A stretch of DNA of 64,000 bases from Bacillus sp. NEB1478. GTDB taxonomy: Bacteria; Bacillota; Bacilli; Bacillales; Fictibacillaceae. The notes beneath the pieces are model-generated. The model did not search any database and was not told the DNA's origin. It saw nothing but the letters and a program-made list of their open reading frames with translations. The DNA lies in contig NZ_CP134049.1 in the NCBI RefSeq assembly GCF_031582965.1, positions 2,976,001 to 3,040,000 of the forward strand. The letters are read 5' to 3'. Numbering within the stretch: position 1 is the stretch's first letter; each line of letters starts with the position of its first letter. Positions 51,995 through 60,795 of this stretch are shown here, piece by piece. The position numbers and the translations under genes were made by a program.

Positions 51995-53125
51995 GTGGAC
52001 ATTACAGAAAGTCTAATTGCTTATATGGATAAAAATCTGCCTACTTATTTACATGACTGGTATGATAAAGTCATCATTTCCACCAATGATATACATAAAG
52101 ATAAAGTGATTGAAAATGCCGTACATATTTTTGAATTAGTTAAACGTTCTCTGCAAGGTCACTTATCGCATGAGAAAGTCATACAGCTTGCACACGATGT
52201 GGCAACCCAAAGGCTTGAAGCAGATATTAATATTGGCGAATTCGTTTATAACGTAAATATAGGCCGCAGTGAAATTATCCGTTTCGTTACTGGGTCGCGT
52301 ATATCCATTGAACATCTACAGCCTGTACTCGAAAACATTAACTCGCTTTTTGATGAATTTTTGTATCATGCTGTGAAAAAATATACACAGCTGAAAGATG
52401 CTGAAATCCAAGAAAAAACAATGTTTATTAATCAAAGCCATAAAGAACGCCTTACGATTCTTGGTCAAATGTCATCCAGCTTCGTTCATGAATTCCGTAA
52501 TCCGCTCACAGCTGTTATGGGCTTCGTGAAACTGATGCAGCAGGAGAATCCGAACCTGAAATATATCGATATTATTAGCCATGAACTGACTCAGCTTAAC
52601 TTTCGCATCTCTCAATTTTTGCATGCCTCACGAAAAGGAGTGCAAGAAAGAGAAGCCGAAGAATTCCCTCTTGAAGATTTATTTTCAGACATACTGGACT
52701 TCATGTACCCAAGTCTTGTAGATGCTGACGTAAACGTAGTTCCGCGGATTGATCCAACAACCATTCTGCGCGCACATAAGGATGAACTGAAACAAGTCTT
52801 GATTAACTTAATCATGAATTCAATAGATGCGTTAAGGCAAAAAAAGCAAAACCGGCGAATCATGATCTATAGCAAGCTGGATCAAAGCGCATCTCATGTT
52901 CAAATTAACATCTCAAATAACGGACCTGCCATTCCTCCTGAGACGATGAAAACTATCTTTGAGCCTTTTTTCACAACAAAGGAGCTTGGAACAGGTATAG
53001 GACTTTTTGTATGTAAAAAAATCATTGAAAAACATAAAGGTACAATCAGCTGCACATCCGATGAAATTATGACAACTTTTTCAATCGTTCTGCCATTACA
53101 TGTATCTGCTGAAGTGAAGATTTAA
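51995..53125 (+). CDS. Orphan sensor histidine kinase, sporulation-kinase-like core
   Basis: A 376-residue soluble kinase. The N-terminal 150 residues are helical (RsbR/globin-sensor-like), without membrane segments, so a cytoplasmic signal is likely. The phosphoacceptor histidine lies in FVHEFRNPLTAVMGFVKLM, the ATPase domain has QVLINLIMNSIDAL and IFEPFFTTKELGTGIGLFVCK. This core is like the Kin kinases that feed the sporulation phosphorelay. No response regulator is adjacent. The GTG at 51995 has GGAAGAGGTG upstream and is preferred over the start at 51950. Confidence 0.9.
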   Translation: MDITESLIAYMDKNLPTYLHDWYDKVIISTNDIHKDKVIENAVHIFELVKRSLQGHLSHEKVIQLAHDVATQRLEADINIGEFVYNVNIGRSEIIRFVTGSRISIEHLQPVLENINSLFDEFLYHAVKKYTQLKDAEIQEKTMFINQSHKERLTILGQMSSSFVHEFRNPLTAVMGFVKLMQQENPNLKYIDIISHELTQLNFRISQFLHASRKGVQEREAEEFPLEDLFSDILDFMYPSLVDADVNVVPRIDPTTILRAHKDELKQVLINLIMNSIDALRQKKQNRRIMIYSKLDQSASHVQINISNNGPAIPPETMKTIFEPFFTTKELGTGIGLFVCKKIIEKHKGTISCTSDEIMTTFSIVLPLHVSAEVKI

Positions 53126-53222
53126 AGAAAACTTGACTGATTCCAAGAGTTTTCCGTCAATGTTTGTTGCACTTATACTTTCAACCTAAACTTATCACTA
53201 CGTCTTGATTCTTTATATAGTA

Positions 53223-53263
53223 AAAAAAGGTGCTTCTGCCTATTACGGCAGAGACACCTTTTG
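53223..53263. terminator. Bidirectional terminator between the kinase and dimethylargininase-like genes
   Basis: AAAAGGTG and CTGCC on the left pair with CGGCAG and CACCTTTT on the right, with a small internal loop. It is flanked by A and T runs and lies between convergent genes. Confidence 0.82.
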
Positions 53264-53267
53264 TTAT

Positions 53268-54134
53268 TTAATGAACCGTTTCCCGATATAAAGGCATAGA
53301 GCAACACCTGAATGATCCGCCCGATTTAATGATTTCTGATATATCTACTTCAATCACTTGGTATCCTCGTTCACGCAGTGCAGCATTCACACTTTTATTA
53401 CATGGTAAGCTTATGATTTTTTTGTTTCCAATCGATAGCACGTTCGTACCCATCGTAAATTGTTCTTTTTTGTTTACTTCAATTAAATGAAAGTGTGAAG
53501 CAAGAAGTTTCAGCGTCTCCTCTTCAAACGCATCCGCGTAAACAAGGGCTTCTGTTTCAGATAAAATGTTGAATACACAATCAAGGTGCAAAAAGATCGG
53601 ATTGAATGGAACTGGGATCACATCCATGTTAGGGATTTGGTTTTGCAGTTCCTTTATCGTCGCTTCTGTTGTTCGGCCGCTTACCCCTATATACACTCTC
53701 CTGCCGTGAATGATCACATCTCCGCCTTCAATGCGGTCTCCTTCAATGAGCGAAAGATTGATTTGATGTTCAAGCAGCCAGCTGCGAAGAACTTTTTCTT
53801 CCCCGTCGCGTATGGTACTGCCCATCCTTGAAACAAATACTGTATCCCCTATCGTAAACCCGATATCTCTTGTAAACACTTGTTCAGGAAACTTTTCTCT
53901 TGGAGGCAGTTTATAAACATCTATACCGTTATCTTTGAGTGTTTGTACAAACTGTTGATGCTGTTCCATTGCACGTTCCATATTAATATTATCTTTCGCA
54001 AAATGCCTTTGCGTTTCATTAATTACTTCATCAATTTTCATAAATCTTGGTTCACAGACGATTACTTTCTTTAATTGTCCGTATTCACTGTCACAGTTCA
54101 TGAGATTAAATTCTCCTTTAATTACGGTAGCCAT
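53268..54134 (-). CDS. Dimethylarginine dimethylaminohydrolase-like amidinohydrolase (YkgA-like)
   Basis: A 288-residue guanidine-modifying enzyme of the amidinotransferase superfamily. It has FTRDIGFTIGDTVFVSRM near residue 88, EGGDVIIHGRRVYIGVS near residue 133, the catalytic histidine in PIFLHLDCVFNIL near residue 184, and the nucleophile cysteine in SGGSFRCCSMP at residue 277 (or 278). The reaction would release a dimethylamine or ammonia and citrulline; the true substrate is uncertain. The start at 54134 has GGAGG six bases upstream; the longer frame to 54350 is not credible. Confidence 0.88.
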   Translation of the reverse strand: MATVIKGEFNLMNCDSEYGQLKKVIVCEPRFMKIDEVINETQRHFAKDNINMERAMEQHQQFVQTLKDNGIDVYKLPPREKFPEQVFTRDIGFTIGDTVFVSRMGSTIRDGEEKVLRSWLLEHQINLSLIEGDRIEGGDVIIHGRRVYIGVSGRTTEATIKELQNQIPNMDVIPVPFNPIFLHLDCVFNILSETEALVYADAFEEETLKLLASHFHLIEVNKKEQFTMGTNVLSIGNKKIISLPCNKSVNAALRERGYQVIEVDISEIIKSGGSFRCCSMPLYRETVH

Positions 54135-54405
54135 CTTTAACCTCCATTTGGTTTGGTTCCTAATGTGCTTTTCCCTTAAATCGCTATACCGTAAACGTCC
54201 CTCAATTAGTTTATTTTCATTTTTTCCAAAAATGGCTAAAAACTTTCTAACAACCTTTGTTGATTTCCCTAAAACAAGTAGAAGTAAGATGAAACCACAC
54301 TCGTTCTCAAACGATAGACAGGTTTTTTCGCAGTGTTTTAAAAAAATCAACTAAATCTTCATTCGGGACCGAAATGTGATAATAAATTTGAAGCGAATTT
54401 TCTGG

Positions 54406-54473
54406 ATTAAGCCTGTTTTGGGAGGAATTAAGTTTAAATGGTAAGGAATTAAGTCTTTCTAAATTTCGACACC
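54406..54473. repeat. 21-nt period array D (ATTAAGT cores)
   Basis: ATTAAGC or ATTAAGT begins at 54406, 54427 and 54448, exactly 21 bases apart, and the last unit runs into AAATTTCGACACC (54461-54473). Core and end motif match array B near 23.7 kb. It lies in the 674-base region 54135-54808, upstream of the dimethylargininase-like gene. Confidence 0.65.
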
Positions 54474-54661
54474 GAAGCTGCAAAATAAAAACCACCCGGG
54501 AAGACGAATCCACCCGAATGGCTACTATCTATTTTGTATAAAATTACCATTAAATATACTTCTTGTTATTCTTTAATTTGCTGCGGTCTTACAAATAGAA
54601 ATTTTTCTTTGCCGCATATGTATTAAGTAACGAAATTGCTTTTAACAAACACGGACAAACC

Positions 54662-54748
54662 ATGTTTAATCCATGGCAGGCAATTCGTATTAAAAAGCTT
54701 ATGAATGCTTGGAGAGACTATGAATATAGGATTTATAGAAAACAATAA
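54662..54748 (+). CDS. Possible short protein or gene remnant
   Basis: A 28-residue frame, MFNPWQAIRIKKLMNAWRDY and on to a TAA at 54746. The same frame is open and protein-like for about 20 codons upstream (ending AFNKHGQT) but has no start codon with a ribosome site. Rich in aromatic and basic residues. It could be a small basic peptide or the tail of a lost gene. Confidence 0.25.
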   Translation: MFNPWQAIRIKKLMNAWRDYEYRIYRKQ

Positions 54749-54808
54749 AAAGGAATTTGTATAGTACTGAAGAATAAGTTCATTAGTAAAAAATTAGGAG
54801 GTTTGGTT

Positions 54809-55039
54809 TTGGTTCCTAAAAAGACTTTGTATCAATATATAATGCTCATGATCGTAATGGTTTTCGTCATTATGGCAACTAAACTTTGTTATCATGTTTG
54901 GGTCAATAAGAGCTCAATCGACAGTTTTAACTTTAACAAGGCTTATTTTACTGCAACAGTTATTAGTATTGTGATATTTATCGGTAACATCCGCCAATAT
55001 AAAGATCCAAACAACATCCCAACTAGTAAAAACGTTTAA
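54809..55039 (+). CDS. Small two-helix membrane protein, unknown function
   Basis: A 76-residue protein from the TTG at 54809, with AGGAGG seven bases upstream. Two hydrophobic helices (YIMLMIVMVFVIMATKLCY and AYFTATVISIVIFIGNI) are joined by a short polar loop. No family recognised; the good ribosome site supports translation. Confidence 0.6.
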   Translation: MVPKKTLYQYIMLMIVMVFVIMATKLCYHVWVNKSSIDSFNFNKAYFTATVISIVIFIGNIRQYKDPNNIPTSKNV

Positions 55040-55298
55040 AAATGAGGATAAATAGCGATTTCAAAGCTATTTATCCATTTAATTTGGCAGTAAAAAGTTT
55101 TATCCACAAAAAGCAGTAAGAATACCAAAAAAATCATTGATAATCTCATGAATTTTCGTATGAATGCCACACTTTTTATACAGATACGCACGAACCGACT
55201 CTTTTTGACAATGCTCGCTACTTCTCTCCCAACAACCCTTCTAATTCTTCAAAAAAAAGTGCACACATACAGTGATGTGTACTCTTTACTCAACTGTT

Positions 55299-56024
55299 TT
55301 ATTTATGATGAAACGGACATTTCCCTTGAATCGGTTCAACATCATCTCCAATGAAGTATTGCTTCCATTCTCGATGCTCCGGATCGCCATAATGGCTGAT
55401 GTTCGGATGCTTCGGCAGATTATCCCACTTCTCTACGCGTTCACGAACTTTTTCACGTGACATGCTTCCGCCTGGGGATGTTCCTTCCAATCCCTCAAAA
55501 ATCCGGCGTGGCTGGAAACCAAGTACTAAGCTGTTCCCTAGATCACGTGTTTTCCGCTGCTTGTATGCTGGGGCATTCCCGAATACAAAATAGGGTTCAT
55601 TATCAAATGAAAAGGCAAACAAGTGATGATCTGGATCTTTCGGAATTTGTTCAGGCCAAGGCTGATCATCTTCTTGGTGAAGGTATTGGAGGATATCCCA
55701 GAAATATTGACGATAATGAGGGATGTCTTTCTCTTCTTTTTCAGGTTCTACAAATACAAACAAGCCATGGCGAATGAGCTTTGGTGCATCAAAGAGCTTG
55801 TTGAATTCCTTAATAGCTTCTGGCAAGTTGGACCAGTCATCATGCGTCATATAAGCATACCGAAGTTCACCTTTTTTCTCTGCAGACATACCAAAATAGC
55901 AAGGAAACGTTTTGTCAGTAACTGTTTCATGAAAGGTCTTGTATTCTTCAATGACCCATGCTGGAACTCGATCCGGATTTGTCATATCTTCTTTAGTCAG
56001 CAAGCATAATTGTTTCGTCTCCAC
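55299..56024 (-). CDS. YqcI/YcgG family protein
   Basis: A 241-residue protein of the YqcI/YcgG family. Typical segments are PAWVIEEYKTFHETVTDKTFPCYFG near the start, RHGLFVFVEPEK near residue 85, and HLFAFSFDNEPYFVFGNAP near residue 134, with a C-terminal CPFHH. The function is unknown, but histidine and cysteine placement hints at metal binding. GTG start with GAGGAG upstream. Monocistronic. Confidence 0.92.
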   Translation of the reverse strand: METKQLCLLTKEDMTNPDRVPAWVIEEYKTFHETVTDKTFPCYFGMSAEKKGELRYAYMTHDDWSNLPEAIKEFNKLFDAPKLIRHGLFVFVEPEKEEKDIPHYRQYFWDILQYLHQEDDQPWPEQIPKDPDHHLFAFSFDNEPYFVFGNAPAYKQRKTRDLGNSLVLGFQPRRIFEGLEGTSPGGSMSREKVRERVEKWDNLPKHPNISHYGDPEHREWKQYFIGDDVEPIQGKCPFHHK

Positions 56025-56095
56025 TTCACCACTCCTCTTTTTCTTCTAATGAGGATGTTCCCTTACAGAGATTTGTTAAAACGTAAATTATGCAG

Positions 56096-56332
56096 CTACA
56101 TTTTTCCAAGGAGGATTGAATCCATCCTAACAATGTTTTGGGCTAACCAGATCATTTCTTTTGCAAACCTTTTCGCCGGTTCACCCACATGGTTCATTTT
56201 AGGGATGATCCACCATGTACTTTCCAAGTACCATACAAACTTCAATGACCTGCATACCTGTTCAATTGATAATTCATTAGTATTACAATAGCCTTTAATA
56301 AATGCATGTACCGCTTCTACTAAAACGTTCAT
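56096..56332 (-). CDS. Doubtful small protein or fragment
   Basis: A 78-codon frame (MNVLVEAVHAFIKGYCNTNE...) with helical, protein-like composition but no ribosome site upstream of the ATG. It may be a fragment of a larger lost gene. It fills the otherwise empty stretch 56025-56385. Confidence 0.3.
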   Translation of the reverse strand: MNVLVEAVHAFIKGYCNTNELSIEQVCRSLKFVWYLESTWWIIPKMNHVGEPAKRFAKEMIWLAQNIVRMDSILLGKM

Positions 56333-56385
56333 GACTATATTGTTTAAGCAGCAATGTTCTGCGGGCTCACTACTTTCTTAAATTA

Positions 56386-56691
56386 CTACTTCAACTCTTG
56401 CCACTTCACCCACATATCCTCTGGTCTTTTCATGTAAGATCCCGATTCACGTTCCATGAACCCATTGATGATAAATTCTCTTCGAATCGTACAAAAATCT
56501 TCGTGATATCTTTTAATAAATTGATTAAGTTCAGGTTCACTTATCTTCTCATTATCATCAAGTTGTCTGATAATGTGCTCCAATACAACAAGCTTTTTCT
56601 TTTTTTGTGACGGTATATTCTTCAGCTTTCCTTCTTTATCAAAAAAAGCTCTAATAACACTTGCTTGATAGTTTTCAAGTTCTGTTTGCAT
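56386..56691 (-). CDS. DUF2087 protein
   Basis: A 101-residue protein with the DUF2087 pattern: IRAFFDKEGKLKNIPSQKKKKLVVLEHI, then ISEPELNQFIKRYHEDFCTIRREFIINGFMERES-type sequence and a C-terminal YMKRPEDMWVKW. The domain is small, winged-helix-like and often fused to regulators, so nucleic acid binding is possible. Ribosome site GGAG. Confidence 0.9.
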   Translation of the reverse strand: MQTELENYQASVIRAFFDKEGKLKNIPSQKKKKLVVLEHIIRQLDDNEKISEPELNQFIKRYHEDFCTIRREFIINGFMERESGSYMKRPEDMWVKWQELK

Positions 56692-56712
56692 GTTGAAACA
56701 ACTCCTTTTTCT

Positions 56713-57087
56713 CTATAGCTTACTTCTATCTTTTTTCAGTGCAAATCCAACATATCTGGTACCTTGATATTCCAATGTCCCTTTATCTTCTTCAACTAAG
56801 ACTCCGAACTCTTCAGGCTTTACTTTGAATTCCTTACGATCACCGTTTTTCAGTTCAAACGTTATAAAATAATCAGTGCGTGTTGTATCATTTGAACCGC
56901 CATCTATGCGTGTACGTTTCGCTTTTACAATCGCACTCACGGACCCAAGCGGTTCATTATTATTGAAGTTCCACTGTCTGAAACGTTCCATTAGCTTGAA
57001 CAAAAAAGCCGCCATTACTATCGTAAAAACTATAACGCCAATAAGCATATTGATCTCATGGTAACTCATCGTTTCAAACTCGTTCAT
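56713..57087 (-). CDS. DUF2500 membrane protein, second paralogue
   Basis: A 124-residue protein with one N-terminal membrane helix (INMLIGVIVFTIVMAAFLFKLM) and an extracellular or cytosolic beta-rich domain (SAIVKAKRTRIDGGSNDTTR, FFELKNGDRKEF-like). It is a tandem paralogue of the gene 36 bases upstream. Function unknown. Ribosome site GGGAGG. Confidence 0.88.
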   Translation of the reverse strand: MNEFETMSYHEINMLIGVIVFTIVMAAFLFKLMERFRQWNFNNNEPLGSVSAIVKAKRTRIDGGSNDTTRTDYFITFELKNGDRKEFKVKPEEFGVLVEEDKGTLEYQGTRYVGFALKKDRSKL

Positions 57088-57122
57088 CTGTTAACCTCCC
57101 AGGGTTATTTATGAACAGCCTA

Positions 57123-57503
57123 TTAGATGGATTCCGTTTTTTTGTTTCGAATAAATCCTAAAAATCGTGTTCCTTGAAAAGATAAAGTTCCTCTGTCTCC
57201 TTCAACCAACTGTCCGTAATCTTGTGATTTCACATGATATTCCATACGATCTCCACTTTCTACTTCAAAAGTAACATAATAACTGGTGCTTGCAGAAGTA
57301 TCATTTGCCCCCCCGCTTACCTTGGTCCGTTTCGTTACTACTTCAGCGGCAACAGACAATTGAGGCTGTTTGTTATTGTAATTCCATTGGCTGATTCCTT
57401 TAAAAATGGCGAAAATAATCGCTCCAATTACAATAAGAAAGATGACACCAATAATAATAGGTACTAACTCAAACATCATGTCCCCTGAACCAAATTCGTT
57501 CAT
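57123..57503 (-). CDS. DUF2500 membrane protein, first paralogue
   Basis: A 126-residue protein with one membrane helix (PIIIGVIFLIVIGAIIFAIF) and a DUF2500 domain: SVAAEVVTKRTKVSGGANDT, YYVTFEVESGDRMEYHV, GDRGTLSFQGTRFLGF. It is about half identical by eye to the downstream paralogue. Ribosome site GGGGGG. Confidence 0.9.
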   Translation of the reverse strand: MNEFGSGDMMFELVPIIIGVIFLIVIGAIIFAIFKGISQWNYNNKQPQLSVAAEVVTKRTKVSGGANDTSASTSYYVTFEVESGDRMEYHVKSQDYGQLVEGDRGTLSFQGTRFLGFIRNKKTESI

Positions 57504-57605
57504 CTATGTATCCCCCCTTAAAAACACTTCTTTTACATATTATTACATACAAAAATAAAAAGACAGAAGTTTCAATTTTTAACCCAAAACCCTTTATCTG
57601 CCAAA

Positions 57606-57630
57606 ACAAAAAAGCCGCAGAAGCGACTTT
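57606..57630 (-). terminator. Weak terminator past the siderophore operon
   Basis: On the minus strand GTCGC-TTCT-GCGGC is followed by TTTTTT, about 190 bases beyond the synthetase stop at 57816. The gap 57504-57815 also contains a small hairpin, GAGTAA/TTACTC (57748-57773), of unknown nature. Confidence 0.5.
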
Positions 57631-57815
57631 CTCCATTTCTTTTCCTTTATTCTCATTGTTGATGTTTAAGAAGCGAGAAGGTTGAGGAAGTGAAGTTCTG
57701 GGGATCAGAGTGACAAGCAAAGCTTGCATGGACTACGAGTTCCGACGAGTAATCGCAGGAGCATAGTTACTCATGAGCACCGGAAGAACAAAATGACGAA
57801 GAGATTCGATGCTTA

Positions 57816-59606
57816 TCAAACATCAATGCGAAGCTCGTGCAAAGCATTCCTAACCTTCCCAAACTCTGAAGCATGCGGGCGATCATCTCCATCACCATAG
57901 CCGTAGTCCACCATACGGTTTCGGTTTAGACACAATTTTGTCAGCTCTGGTTTAAAGAAATCAAACAGCTTAAACCGTTCTTCTAAATGAGAGAAACGCT
58001 TCTGATACGCTTCAATGCTTTTTGCCAAGTGTGTCCAGAACGCCAACTCTTCCATAAGTTCGTTCCTTACCAGCACATTAGACATGTAGCGAAGATGACA
58101 AATAAAGAGTCCTGTAAAGATAAACTGAGTTAATCCTTCAGGCGGTTCACTGCGTAATACTGTACGCAACTCTTCACTTACACCCTCTAACTCCGGGAAA
58201 GGCTGATCTGAAATATTTACGTCATCCACATAATCTTTTACTGCTAATCTTTCAGGCTTGTAATCTTTTAAGATCAAAATCGTATTCTGGCCATGCGGTG
58301 AAAAAACTGTTCCATATTGATAAAGGAAATGCAGAAGAGGCGGCATCACAACTCCAAAGAATTGTTTCACCCATTCGTCTGCACTCAGTCCAGACTTTTC
58401 AATCAGACTTTGCACGTATGGCTTCCCGTTTCCATCGACATGATGAAGTGCTGCTAACGTAATCGGCTGTTCTCCTTCTTTTAAATACGTATAGATGCTT
58501 TCGCGCCAAATCGTTCCGAGCATTTCTAAATACTGATAAGGCGCCCCTTTTAACTTGCTATAATGCGGATGGTCGACATTTATGCTCGCTACTTCTCCTG
58601 GCAGTACGACTTCACATTCATCTTTTAAAAAACTGTCACGCTCATAGATTCCTTTAATATGCTCTGTAACCATCGGCGCAATCAAGGTACGTTCTGAAGG
58701 AAGTCCGCGATAAACGAGTGTATTTAAAATGCTCATTGGGAGCTTCACATGAGATTTTAGCTTATTCGTTGTGTTAACAAACGTCCTGATTGACTGCTGA
58801 GGCAAGTAATGATCGGTTCCCTCTTCTAAAGGGACAATCATACCATTTGCTAAATCTTCTGGAAAGTTTTGAATCAGGACATTTTTCCATTGCCATTCGT
58901 GAACCGGAATAAAATAGTAATCGATCGGCTGTTTCCCATTTTGCCGGAGAATTTCATTAAAATGCTGAAGAATAATATCGTCGAGTTCTTTAAGAATCAA
59001 CTTTTCATAATGAAGCTCATTTACTGACTGAAACTGTGCGCGGTCGCGGTGAACAGCGATCCAAAACAGCTTCGTCTCCTGCTGGTTCTCAGGTGCATAT
59101 TTTGCATAATCATCAAAGCCAAAACCGATTCGGCCCTTATTATATGTGATCCATGGATGACCGGACATCTCGCCTTCGAGTTCAGCATAATCTAGATCAA
59201 CCAGTTCGTCCGAAGTTTTCGTATGATTGTTTAATAGAGTCGCATCAGCTATTAGCGTATGGTTCAACTCTTTTATTAAATGCCCCGCCGTTTCAGAAGA
59301 CATTCCGATCATCGGCTGAATATCTGTCAAAAAACGAATCGCACTTACTGCCGGTTTCCATTCTTCATCCTCCAAAACTTCAATCGATCCTGGATTTACA
59401 TCATAGCTGTCAAAGCAGCGTTTTTCAGCTTGAAAACGATATTTACGGTCTTCATCAACCGTAAAAACATAACCACCTTCTATTTCTTCAGGATGTATCA
59501 TGTCTTCATACATATATTCCGCAAACATTTTTGCGAGTAAATTTTTGTTAACGGTTTCCCACGTATCTTTTTTTAGAATCGATTCTGTTTCATTTAGATA
59601 AAGCAT
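57816..59606 (-). CDS. NIS siderophore synthetase, IucC/RhbF-like
   Basis: A 596-residue IucA/IucC family ligase that joins a hydroxamate amine to citrate with ATP. SGHPWITYNKGRIGFGFDDY near residue 150 is the ATP-binding motif, and FSPHGQNTILI near residue 443 the conserved HGQN. A FhuF-like C-terminal part follows. The start at 59606 has AAGGAGG six bases upstream; a longer frame to 59738 overlaps the MFS gene. It is the last gene of the siderophore operon, overlapping the MFS gene by 17 bases. Confidence 0.93.
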   Translation of the reverse strand: MLYLNETESILKKDTWETVNKNLLAKMFAEYMYEDMIHPEEIEGGYVFTVDEDRKYRFQAEKRCFDSYDVNPGSIEVLEDEEWKPAVSAIRFLTDIQPMIGMSSETAGHLIKELNHTLIADATLLNNHTKTSDELVDLDYAELEGEMSGHPWITYNKGRIGFGFDDYAKYAPENQQETKLFWIAVHRDRAQFQSVNELHYEKLILKELDDIILQHFNEILRQNGKQPIDYYFIPVHEWQWKNVLIQNFPEDLANGMIVPLEEGTDHYLPQQSIRTFVNTTNKLKSHVKLPMSILNTLVYRGLPSERTLIAPMVTEHIKGIYERDSFLKDECEVVLPGEVASINVDHPHYSKLKGAPYQYLEMLGTIWRESIYTYLKEGEQPITLAALHHVDGNGKPYVQSLIEKSGLSADEWVKQFFGVVMPPLLHFLYQYGTVFSPHGQNTILILKDYKPERLAVKDYVDDVNISDQPFPELEGVSEELRTVLRSEPPEGLTQFIFTGLFICHLRYMSNVLVRNELMEELAFWTHLAKSIEAYQKRFSHLEERFKLFDFFKPELTKLCLNRNRMVDYGYGDGDDRPHASEFGKVRNALHELRIDV

Positions 59607-60795
59607 GCTTTTCCTCCTTATGTATGTGAATTTCCTCATTGTCTCTTTGATCAGTGAACATGCTCCATAAAAACACAACAAAATGCAATACGACGAGCAG
59701 ACTTGCGTAGATGAAGACTTGTGATAAAGATCGTACATTTACAATCGATGATGCTGCTACGGGTGCCAGGAGCAAGCCAACGTTTTGGATGGCCGCAGCC
59801 TTGCTATAATCACCGTGTGCGTTAACACTCGATTGAAAAATGAAAACATCCATGCGCGCCAAACACCAGGCTGCCCCTATTCCAAACAAACAGCGAAATA
59901 GGATCAGACCAGCGATTCCTGTTTCGATCCCTTGAAAAAACAATCCTGAAACCATCATCACCGTTGCCGCAACATAACCGTTCCAGCCCCATTTTCCGCT
60001 GTATTTCTGAATGAGCGGCAGAGCGATAATCGCCATTACACTAGGGATTAAAAACAGAATACTGCTTGTCATCGTATTCGTTTTATAAATCGTTTCCGTA
60101 TATGTCGTGAAAAATGGACGAATCATATTCACAGCTAAATGCAGTGTTAAAACAACGATTCCGAACTTAATAAATTGCGGCAGCAGACGATTATTTGCCT
60201 TATTCACTCCTGCATCTTCTTGGTTCGGCTTGCTTATCGTTTTCTTAAGCATAAAATAACTGAAGAACCCAAGCATGCATTCCATCCCCCCGATAATCCA
60301 GAAGATCTGAAGAGGATTTCCCATCTGGATCACCCATCCAGAACATACTGTCGCCGTTGCAATAGCGCCTTGAAGAACTGCGTGATAACTTGCTGCAGCA
60401 CCTGTTGTGCGATTCTTGTTCTGGTCCATCATGATTGTATAGAGCAAAAAGTAGCTGCTCTTAAAAATCAGCAATAAAATACTCGCTTCCATAAACATTT
60501 CAAACGTTTGTGATACCGCCATTAAAAAACAGGAGATCCCTGTTCCCCCTTGCCCAATGACAAGCAAGGCGGAACTGTTATTCTTTTTTTTCGCTATATA
60601 GCCCCATATCGGCGTAAAGACGACAACAACCAAGCGGCATGTCATAATATAAATTCCTGTTATCTCAGGGTCAGTTATCCCGTACACCTTTTTAAAAAAC
60701 TGAGGGTAGAAAGGTGACAACAACACCTCCGTGTATACAAACAAAAAGACACAACTTAAAAGGAACGTGTTTAGCGAACGGGAATTTGTTTCCAT
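59590..60795 (-). CDS. MFS transporter, probable siderophore exporter
   Basis: A 401-residue protein with about twelve membrane helices and loop-2 sequence PIWGYIAKKKNN. Its gene overlaps the hydroxylase gene by 25 bases and the synthetase gene by 17, so export of the finished siderophore is the natural role, but the sequence alone does not show the substrate. No strong ribosome site, in keeping with translational coupling. Confidence 0.88.
   Translation of the reverse strand: METNSRSLNTFLLSCVFLFVYTEVLLSPFYPQFFKKVYGITDPEITGIYIMTCRLVVVVFTPIWGYIAKKKNNSSALLVIGQGGTGISCFLMAVSQTFEMFMEASILLLIFKSSYFLLYTIMMDQNKNRTTGAAASYHAVLQGAIATATVCSGWVIQMGNPLQIFWIIGGMECMLGFFSYFMLKKTISKPNQEDAGVNKANNRLLPQFIKFGIVVLTLHLAVNMIRPFFTTYTETIYKTNTMTSSILFLIPSVMAIIALPLIQKYSGKWGWNGYVAATVMMVSGLFFQGIETGIAGLILFRCLFGIGAAWCLARMDVFIFQSSVNAHGDYSKAAAIQNVGLLLAPVAASSIVNVRSLSQVFIYASLLVVLHFVVFLWSMFTDQRDNEEIHIHKEEKHALSK

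Noticed and set aside
54135..54350. N-terminal extension of the dimethylargininase-like protein
   Set aside because: The 72 extra residues are not family-like and the ATG at 54134 has an ideal ribosome site.
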